Shown in pieces: positions 61,104 through 64,000 of a stretch of 64,000 nucleotides of DNA (position 1 is the first letter of the stretch; each line of letters starts with the position of its first letter). This DNA is from Plotosus lineatus. Its lineage: Eukaryota > Chordata > Actinopteri > Siluriformes > Plotosidae. The stretch covers positions 52,986,501 through 53,050,500 of the forward strand of contig CM045731.1 of the NCBI GenBank assembly GCA_024760905.1, in the 5' to 3' direction. Both the position numbers and the translations under genes were made by a program. The notes beneath the pieces were generated by a model. That model was not told the DNA's origin and ran no database searches. It was given only the letters and a program-made list of their open reading frames with translations.

Positions 61104-64000
61104 CCCACAAGCACCCATGTCATGGGTAAGCCTGGAGTAAACAGCAGTCCGAGACTCCCGAAACATTACAATCCTACATTCCAACACCCCACTGTTCTGA
61201 TATCCTTAACCCTGACCTAACTGAACTGAATAGAGTGCCAAACTGGTTTAAACAATTTGCCCATCTTATTTATATTAGCTGGGCTGTTGGACCAATGAGC
61301 TGTTGGAACATAGAGCCACCCCCTGCTTAGATTAGATGTTTTGGGAGGATTTCTCTGATATTCATTAGCAGTTCATTAGATGAAATCTCTTGACTGAGAC
61401 TGAAATGTCCTACCTAACAGATGCAAAGCTTTTTTTTTTAAACTGTCTTTTCCTTTCACCATTTAACTTATCAAATTTCACTGAAACAATCTCTTTGTAT
61501 TATCAAGATGTCTCATTAGTGATAACCAAATAACAAAATGTCAGCTATAGTAACCAGTTCAGCCTTTATTTGCTCTGTCTCTGTTTCTCACTTGTGGTGA
61601 GACAGGACAGACGCCGCCGCTACAGCATGATGCACTCCAACGAGTCAGCCAGCTCTGTGTTCTACCACAGTCAGGAAGAGGATCTAGGGAAGAGCAGCTT
61701 GGATGGACAAGGAGCTGCCAGGGATTTAACAAGCACTGGAATGTCTGATACATACCAGTGCACCATGTCTGAATGCAGCCCTTTCATGGAGGAACATGAT
61801 GACATGGGTAATAAGCTAGAAACTTTTCATGAAAGTGGTCAAAGATATCTTCCTATAGTACATTGTGCTGTTTGCTGATGGAATACTTTAGGATAGTGGT
61901 CACCAACGCTGTTTCTGGGGCTCTATCTCCTTGAATGACTTTGTTTCTAACTTTATTCATGAGCAACTGACCATCTAATCATATACTTAAGAAGTTGTTG
62001 AACAGGAAAAAGAGATATGTTAGATTTTGGTATCAAGACTGATATTCAAGTGGGGCAGTGGTATAGGTGTGGTATAGGTGCTGGATCGCTGATCCCAAGG
62101 TTGGGGGTTCAAGCCCTACTCACCACAGGTTGTACTGTCCCCCCAGTGCAGCTAACTGTGTTATCAAAGGCCGGCCATGTCTCTCACTATCTATGGTGTG
62201 AGGCATGCAAGAGAACCATTGCTGACTTTCGACAAGAGTAGGCTGCAATGCAGTCAGTGTGTTTCCGCCCTGCGATTGCGTGGCGAGCTGTCCAGAGTGT
62301 ACTCTGCCCTCGCCCAGAGTCGGCTGGGATGGGCGCCAGCCTCCCCTCGACCCTAATTTAGATACAAGCGGTTACAAAAAATGAACTGATGATGATGACT
62401 GATATTCAGATGTGTCAATGAAAATTTAAAATGAACAGGCATGATAGCCTGGGAGTAGGGTGCTGGATTACTGATCCCAAGGTTATGGGTTTAAGCCCCA
62501 CTGTCACAGGTTGTCACTGCTGTCCCCCCAATGCAGCTAATTGGCTTATCAACGGTGGCCATGTCTCTCATTGTCTGTGGTGAGAAGTTCACGTAAAAGA
62601 ACCATTGCAGGCTTTCATCAAGAGTAGCTGCATAGCTGTCAGTGTGTTCCTGCCCTGTGATGGCATGGCGTACTTTGCTCCCCACCAGTTGACTGAGAGA
62701 CGCACCAACCTCCCTGCGATCTTAATTAGGATTAAGTGGCTCAGAAAAGGAATGAATGAATAATTCACCAAAACCATCAAATTATTTCTACTAGGGACCC
62801 AGGGTCAACACAAACACACCATCATTTACAGTTACACTCACACCTAGGTGAAATTTGGAAAAGACAAATACAGTGGTACCTCACCTTATGAAATTAGTCC
62901 GTTCCAGAAGCGGTTTCGGAACCTGGATTTTTCATAAGTAGAACCGCATTTTACATGTAAAACACGTGATTCATTCCAAGGCCCCCGATACTACCCCCAA
63001 AACCCTTTAAAATTATAAAAGGATACCTTTTAAGGTACTTACTTTGTGTTGATCATGTCTTCTTAGCAAAGTTATAATCTTACAAATGTTTATGTAAGGC
63101 TAAAAGCCTGAACCAAAAATAAAGTTGCATTGAGCACACTTGAAAAACTCATGAACCAACAGTAACTCTGTCCTTTACACGAAAAGCATCATAGGTATTA
63201 TGGAGATACAGCTCCATAATAGCCAATAGGAAGGAGCTGCGTCATCCCTCCTAGCCAATGGGAGGCCAGCGGGGCGGGATGTTGGGAGATAGCCAATGGG
63301 AGGGAGCTTCGTCATCCCGCCTAGCCAATGGGAGGCCAGCGGGGTGGGATGTTGGGAGATAGTCAATGGCAGAGCAACTCGTGCATTGTTTGAATTTTTG
63401 AGATGGTGCTTTCGTAACGTGAACTTGCTTCGTATCCCGAGACAAAAATTTTAGGAAAATGTTTTTCGTAACCTGGATTTTTCATTTGTTGGGACTATCG
63501 TAAAGTGAGGTACCACTGTAGTTGATTGTACATGTTTTTTGGACTGTGGGAGGAAACAGGAGTACCCAGAGAAATTCCACGCAAGCATGGAAAGGATGCA
63601 AACTCCACATACCTGGACTCAAACACAGGATCTTCTTGGTGCGAGGCAGATATGCTAACCATAAGCTCCCAATTTGCCCTGCCCTTGCCAATAAACAGTG
63701 ATGTGTGAAGTCAAACATCACTCTTAACATAAATCTCCATAGTCCCAGGTCGTTCTTAAAGACTTCTTAGTCCCATGGTTCAAATTTTTGAGTAAAAAAC
63801 ATTTTTTGTGGACACAGAGTGAGCTGCAAGACTCTTGCAAGTCTTGAGTTCTTCTGCTTGTTTTTTTTTTCTTTGGCTTCATGTTTATGTAAATTTCCAT
63901 CACAGAGACTGATATGAGTTCTTCTCCAAGAAGGCGGGCATACAGCACCAATCAGATTGAAAATTATAATCCTCTGAAGAAGGTCTACACTTCCAGTGAC
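30344..64000 (+). CDS. vwa5b1: vwa5b1, von Willebrand factor A domain-containing 5B1, first 13 coding exons (3' part outside window)
   Basis: VWA5B1 has an N-terminal VIT domain and a vWA domain; its cellular role is poorly defined. ATG is at 30400-30402 (MPGLINKAKRSALPLS). Coding segments: 30400-30538, 35640-35801, 36854-37073, 37201-37355, 37979-38110, 44183-44307, 45561-45737, 52760-52870, 54173-54375, 59085-59199, 60305-60490, 61606-61807 and 63906 to the window edge. All junctions are GT-AG and keep phase. The visible 2022 nt give 674 codons of a family length near 1200. Residues along the chain follow human VWA5B1 (LDEDLERM, YEFNFQLEIRGP, VMLNFCPDLQS, FNIIGFGSTFK, RRRAYSTNQI). Large introns hold two RTE LINEs, hAT and Tc1 remnants, and the ribozyme palindrome. 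Confidence 0.95.
30400..38110 (+). CDS. vwa5b1: vwa5b1 coding exons 1-5 (VIT domain)
   Basis: Exon 1 (30400-30538) gives the start and ITSCVRGYTLAMTASMTYEN. Exon 2 (35640-35801) gives MFIYPLEEGSVVVGFEAMIS and VQIKDKAKIED, the VIT core. Exon 3 (36854-37073) gives YVVLDEDLERMVLVVNLGVI and ends at donor GTAGGG. Exon 4 (37201-37355) gives IDYEFNFQLEIRGPYLLAG. Exon 5 (37979-38110) gives VESPSHAIRADADPS...DFPVEIYIYPS. Exon 2 joins exon 3 in phase, but a stretch of roughly a dozen residues present in human between these blocks is not represented. Confidence 0.93.
31147..31405 (+). mobile_element. SINE with L2/CR1-type tail
   Basis: It has a tRNA-like head (ggcctggtggtaaaggtgct, B box GGTTCAAGTCC), the shared body, then a shortened L2-type tail (cctgtgatggcctagtgagc ... 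ttaggattaagcag). It runs directly into a (TA)n tract. Confidence 0.8.
31408..31499. repeat. (TA)n microsatellite
   Basis: About 45 TA units with a short tttattta interruption near 31457. Confidence 0.95.
31868..34703 (-). mobile_element. RTE-clade LINE, copy 2, antisense in vwa5b1 intron, lacking its 3' end
   Basis: On the minus strand it begins with the same 5' terminus as copy 3 (atgcagccgtgagg). It carries an endonuclease (34432-33920), a linker (33719-32991) and RT segments (32978-32274, MPEEWRRNVLVPIFKNKG ... MFADDILICGES; 32313 downward for the C-terminal part), separated by frameshifts. Homology stops at 31868 inside the RFMDVV motif, so the last ~120 bp including the 3' tail are absent. 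No target duplication is visible. Confidence 0.93.
34704..35228. other. vwa5b1 intron, no recognised feature
   Basis: Contains a short degenerate agtagagagtag repeat at 34800-34840. Otherwise nothing was recognised. Confidence 0.3.
35240..35568 (-). mobile_element. V-SINE-like element
   Basis: A full element with tRNA head at right and L2-type tail at left (aactggttaatcctaattcg). The 11-bp duplication ctgatattcat lies at 35229-35239 and 35569-35579. It ends 60 bp before coding exon 2 of vwa5b1. Confidence 0.92.
35943..36673 (-). mobile_element. hAT transposon with transposase N-terminal relic
   Basis: Inverted ends (caggggtccccaaact and, from the right, agtggtcccaaaact) and an 8-bp duplication ggtctaga at 35935-35942 and 36674-36681 define it. 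On the minus strand at about 36440-36125 there is a relic of a hAT transposase N-terminus (FKEYNLRRHSESHHKDKYD, then LQGQMRVDKLSELKS), a zinc-finger-type block also found in GTF2IRD2-like proteins. A poly-G run lies at 36511-36528. Confidence 0.85.
37395..37935. repeat. degenerate (GGAT)n minisatellite region
   Basis: Tandem GGAT units, perfect at about 37408-37432 and increasingly diverged to 37935, fill intron 4 of vwa5b1. Confidence 0.85.
38111..39340. other. vwa5b1 intron 5, first part, no recognised gene
   Basis: Mostly unique sequence. A possible fragment of the second SINE family lies near 39090-39150. The short ORF at 38891-39091 has no family resemblance. Confidence 0.3.
39350..39655 (-). 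mobile_element. V-SINE-like element
   Basis: The head lies at the right (gaattcgaactcaggtcc, ccactacactaccaagccac) and the core in the middle (gtgcaagcatggggagaata). The left tail is diverged. Confidence 0.7.
39660..40282. other. vwa5b1 intron 5, no recognised feature
   Basis: AT-rich sequence without repeat or coding signal that I could identify. Confidence 0.3.
40283..40695 (+). mobile_element. second SINE family, complete copy
   Basis: The tRNA-like head has B box GTTCGAATCC near 40354. It is followed by ttccctgccactcacagcga, gtgtgttagatcacaaccaa, gttcgaaaagaggcaggtgg and an end at atacatgatgggtgg. It is the sister copy of 1995-2380. Confidence 0.72.
40700..41180. other. vwa5b1 intron 5, no recognised feature
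   Basis: AT-rich sequence. Nothing was recognised. Confidence 0.3.
41181..41545 (+). mobile_element. V-SINE-like element with internal (GT)n expansion
   Basis: It has head (ggtggtatactggttagcac), core (catgttcttcctgtgcttga) and L2-type tail. The variable gaatgtgtgtgtg block has expanded to (GT)30 at 41391-41450. Confidence 0.82.
42166..42474 (-). mobile_element. SINE with L2/CR1-type tail
   Basis: The tail is at left (accgcttaatccttaatagg), the body in the middle (cagttatctccactggggga), and the tRNA-like head at right (accaccggaccaccactgcc). Imperfect flanks aatgaact / agtgaact suggest an old duplication. Confidence 0.8.
42480..43520. other. vwa5b1 intron 5, no recognised feature
   Basis: AT-rich unique sequence. 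No coding or repeat signal was recognised. Confidence 0.3.
43525..44135 (+). mobile_element. V-SINE fragment followed by SINE with L2/CR1-type tail
   Basis: At 43525-43760 lie the V core and L2-type tail (cctgtgatggactggtgagc). At 43793-44135 lies a diverged SINE with the shared head and body (aactaactgggttatcaaaa, ccattgctgactttcgtcaa), ending in the L2 tail and (GAAT)n just before coding exon 6. Confidence 0.75.
44183..59199 (+). CDS. vwa5b1: vwa5b1 coding exons 6-10 (vWA domain)
   Basis: Exon 6 (44183-44307) gives PHLPHVLIEYGDMT. Exon 7 (45561-45737) gives GEFIFLIDRSRSMNG, the DxSxS part of the metal-ion-dependent adhesion site (MIDAS). Exon 8 (52760-52870) gives FNIIGFGSTFKPLF. Exon 9 (54173-54375) gives ADMGGTN (MIDAS Thr) and LLFLLTDGAV (MIDAS Asp). 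Exon 10 (59085-59199) gives YTFGIGQGACKRL and EGERLQPK. All MIDAS ligands are kept, so metal binding is plausible. The donor of exon 10 is a weak GTTTTT. Confidence 0.94.
44310..45560. other. vwa5b1 intron 6
   Basis: A V-SINE-like element lies at about 44875-45110, with (GT)n at 45075-45108. The remaining stretches show nothing recognisable. Confidence 0.5.
45787..47150 (+). mobile_element. two diverged V-SINE-like elements in vwa5b1 intron 7
   Basis: One lies at 45787-46040 (ggcacggtggactcgtggtt ... gatggattggtgttagccta), the other at about 46905-47150 (gcttgtgtgagtttcttctt ... aaagacatgcacattaggtc). The interval 46040-46900 shows no recognisable feature. Confidence 0.65.
47180..48130. mobile_element. 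old DNA-transposon remnants
   Basis: At 47560-47725 there is a fragment of the hAT-like element that is complete at 48212-48933 (ccactgccaacgactggagt, ccagggtcatacacgtcctc, atttgagaagcacttg). A pogo-like end (gatgaggtatcactgta) lies near 48132-48148. A minus-strand ORF at 47194-47460 is uncharacterised. Confidence 0.45.
48212..48933. mobile_element. hAT-like non-autonomous transposon with a pogo-MITE half inside
   Basis: The inverted ends cagtgcttctcaatta and taattgagaagcactg are flanked by gttaaaag / gtttaaag, an 8-bp duplication with one change. From about 48510 to 48740 it contains one half of the pogo-type MITE seen at 57598-58566 (cagacactccccgacttacg ... cgtgttacccttgtgttaag). Confidence 0.75.
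49202..50332 (+). pseudogene. RTE copy 3 APE-type endonuclease region
   Basis: An open 376-codon stretch. APE motifs: VGTLNVGTMQ (N-terminal Asn), VDILCVQETRW (catalytic Glu), VIGADFNGHVG (Asp/Asn pair) and the C-terminal KQHRMVVCR in the position of the SDH motif. It then runs into the linker and is cut by a frameshift near 50320. The in-element start is uncertain. Confidence 0.88.
50870..52168 (+). pseudogene. RTE copy 3 reverse transcriptase region (uninterrupted)
   Basis: A 432-codon open stretch. RT blocks: PEEWRRSVLVPIFKNKGD, NYRGIKLMSHTIKLWERIVE, QQFGFMPRKSTTDAV, FVDLEKAYDRVPRE, GLHQGSALSRFLFAMVMD, MFADDIVICSES (the FADD catalytic box) and LGSTI. The C-terminus has RRDSEYIGSRMLRLELPGRR and the GRPKRRFMD motif. 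It is uninterrupted through these blocks but separated from the endonuclease by upstream breaks. Confidence 0.92.
52220..52759. other. vwa5b1 intron 7 end, no recognised feature
   Basis: AT-rich sequence up to the acceptor gttgctag before exon 8. Confidence 0.3.
52871..54172. other. vwa5b1 intron 8, with (CA)n
   Basis: (CA)n at about 53330-53384. The rest shows no recognisable feature. Confidence 0.5.
54418..54496. repeat. compound (CA)n(TA)n microsatellite
   Basis: (CA)27 at 54418-54472 runs directly into (TA)n to 54496, about 40 bp after coding exon 9. Confidence 0.95.
54500..55220. other. vwa5b1 intron 9, first part
   Basis: A diverged fragment of the gggttaaggg-type fish repeat lies at about 55095-55190. 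Otherwise nothing was recognised. Confidence 0.35.
55225..55460 (-). mobile_element. SINE with L2/CR1-type tail, head truncated
   Basis: The tail is at left (gaactgcttgattgtaatta), then the body (agcaatggttcttttacatg, gttagctgcactgggga). The head is missing. Confidence 0.75.
55560..56045 (-). pseudogene. Tc1-like transposon remnant (Tc3-like transposase fragment)
   Basis: The left end, tatatactgctcagcaaaaa, resembles a Tc1-family inverted repeat. The minus-strand translation near 55770-55840 gives GLNRIESFWDVLEKTLW, corresponding to the NPIENLW-type DDE block of Tc1 transposases. Stops and shifts abound. Confidence 0.6.
56575..56870 (+). mobile_element. V-SINE-like element
   Basis: Core (tctatgtggagtttgcatgt ... 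tctacagtccagacacatg), a (TG)n block, then an L2-like tail (ggcaagctgttcagggtgta). The head is degenerate. Confidence 0.75.
57316..57370 (-). ncRNA. hammerhead ribozyme (type I), unit a
   Basis: Read on the minus strand, the core CTGAAGA maps to 57365-57359 and GAAA to 57334-57331. The predicted cleavage is after the A of GTA (base 57321). Stem I pairs ATCAC (57370-57366) with GTGAT (57320-57316). It is the inverted partner of unit b. Confidence 0.78.
57413..57467 (+). ncRNA. hammerhead ribozyme (type I), unit b
   Basis: The conserved core is complete: CUGAAGA (418-424 of 57xxx) and GAAA (449-452). Stem II is formed by 57425-57435 and 57439-57448 with loop UUC (one mismatch, one bulge). Stem III is ACA/UGU with loop GAUC (57452-57461). 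Stem I pairs 57413-57417 (AUCAC) with 57463-57467 (GUGAU). Cleavage is expected after A57462. The fold was worked out by hand; self-cleavage is inference. Confidence 0.82.
57598..58566. mobile_element. pogo-type MITE at the centre of the palindrome
   Basis: The inverted ends (cagacgctccccgact; from the right cagacactgcccgact) lie between TA dinucleotides. The element carries no ORF. A related half-element lies at about 48510-48740. An internal TA-rich stretch runs 58302-58382. Confidence 0.75.
58699..58752 (-). ncRNA. hammerhead ribozyme unit c, core damaged
   Basis: Same layout as unit a, but one base is missing in the core: the minus strand reads CTGAGAG instead of CTGAAGA, so the invariant G8 position is disturbed. 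Stem I, stem III and GAAA are kept. It is probably inactive. Confidence 0.65.
58799..58853 (+). ncRNA. hammerhead ribozyme (type I), unit d
   Basis: Identical to unit b across the core: CUGAAGA at 58804-58810, GAAA at 58835-58838, cleavage expected after A58848. Stem I pairs 58799-58803 with 58849-58853. Confidence 0.8.
59590..59950 (+). pseudogene. Tc1-like transposase N-terminal relic
   Basis: Frame-shifted pieces resemble the N-terminal half of Tc1 transposases: TAARVVAYFGMHHSTVGHLQ (HTH-like), then PLRDRFSPATLMLTEV and HINAHTLHGKLREEGVR, a stop, and HVGTVLTD. No catalytic half is present. Confidence 0.65.
60100..60225 (+). mobile_element. L2/CR1-type SINE tail fragment
   Basis: Only the tail is present (accctgcaatggtctagcga ... 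cctaattaggattaagtggt), ending in an AATGAAT stretch about 80 bp before coding exon 11. Confidence 0.7.
60305..64000 (+). CDS. vwa5b1: vwa5b1 coding exons 11-13 (start of C-terminal region, partial)
   Basis: Exon 11 (60305-60490) gives KKSMAPVLSDISIEWLYPE and LFPGDRLIGYSVVCD. Exon 12 (61606-61807) gives RRRRYSMMHSNESASSVFYH followed by a low-complexity acidic/Ser-rich stretch. Exon 13 starts at 63906 (acceptor tccatcacag) and reads TDMSSSPRRRAYSTNQIENY up to the window edge. The gene continues beyond 64000. Confidence 0.93.
60491..61605. other. vwa5b1 intron 11, with (CA)n
   Basis: (CA)n at about 61025-61100. Otherwise unique sequence with no recognisable feature. Confidence 0.5.
62040..62770 (+). 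mobile_element. two tandemly placed SINEs with L2/CR1-type tail
   Basis: The first (about 62050-62395) has B box GGTTCAAGCCC, the shared body, then tail cctgcgattgcgtggcgagc. The second (about 62440-62765) has the same layout, more diverged, ending in (GAAT)n. Same-orientation neighbours suggest independent insertions or insertion next to the tail. Confidence 0.82.
62871..63518. mobile_element. pogo/Tigger-type MITE
   Basis: The inverted ends cagtggtacctcacctta and, from the right, cagtggtacctcacttta lie between TA at 62869-62870 and 63519-63520. The element is 648 bp. Internally it contains a tandem duplication (agccaatgggagg ... gcggggcgggatgttggga, repeated at about 63243 and 63322). It shares this block with the element at 21587-22965. 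Confidence 0.87.
63525..63670 (-). mobile_element. V-SINE fragment
   Basis: Core and degenerate head in minus orientation (tttggactgtgggaggaaac ... ggcagatatgctaaccataa). The L2 tail was probably displaced by the MITE insertion on its left, since a core-proximal piece (cacctaggtgaaatttgg) is found at 62840-62860. Confidence 0.6.

Overview
This is a vertebrate, almost certainly teleost fish, nuclear window: AT-rich, intron-containing, full of dinucleotide microsatellites and of fish-type transposons (Tc1/mariner, Tigger/pogo, hAT, RTE LINEs, V-SINE-like and other tRNA-derived SINEs). The species cannot be fixed from sequence alone; an ostariophysan such as a catfish is a low-confidence guess. 

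Four protein-coding loci are recognisable. (1) 1-1807, plus strand: the last two coding exons of cptp (ceramide-1-phosphate transfer protein), with a 3'UTR to about 2800. (2) 9335-9991, plus: a decayed ubxn10 (ciliary UBX-domain protein), broken by several frameshifts and a stop. A CpG-rich block with a good RFX X-box lies at 3200-3420 and may be its old promoter, now separated from the coding exon by an RTE LINE and a Tc1 element. (3) 12822-24673, minus: a complete DDX19-type DEAD-box RNA helicase, 12 coding exons that splice in frame to 472 codons plus stop, with one GC-AG intron. (4) 30344 to beyond 64000, plus: the first 13 coding exons of vwa5b1 (VIT domain, vWA domain with a complete MIDAS, start of the C-terminal region), 674 codons visible, all splice phases consistent. 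In human, UBXN10 and VWA5B1 are neighbours, so (2) and (4) are conserved synteny with ddx19 lying between them here. 

The rest is mobile DNA. Three RTE-clade LINE copies are present: 3584-6461 (+), 31868-34703 (-, lacking its 3' end) and 49064-52201 (+, full length, 17-bp target-site duplication). A tRNA-headed SINE carries both a 5' segment and the 3' tail of this LINE, so it is very probably mobilised by it; a sister SINE has the same head but an L2/CR1-type tail. Nested insertions can be dated relative to each other from target-site duplications (LINE and SINEs into Tc1; SINE into hAT into V-SINE; SINE into Tigger into another SINE). 

The most striking structure is at 57270-58899: two inverted arms, each itself a palindrome, giving four hammerhead-ribozyme-like units (two per strand), three with an intact catalytic core, in a TA-rich setting with a pogo-type MITE at the centre. 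This looks like the terminal-repeat part of a Penelope-like element or an animal retrozyme, inside an intron of vwa5b1.
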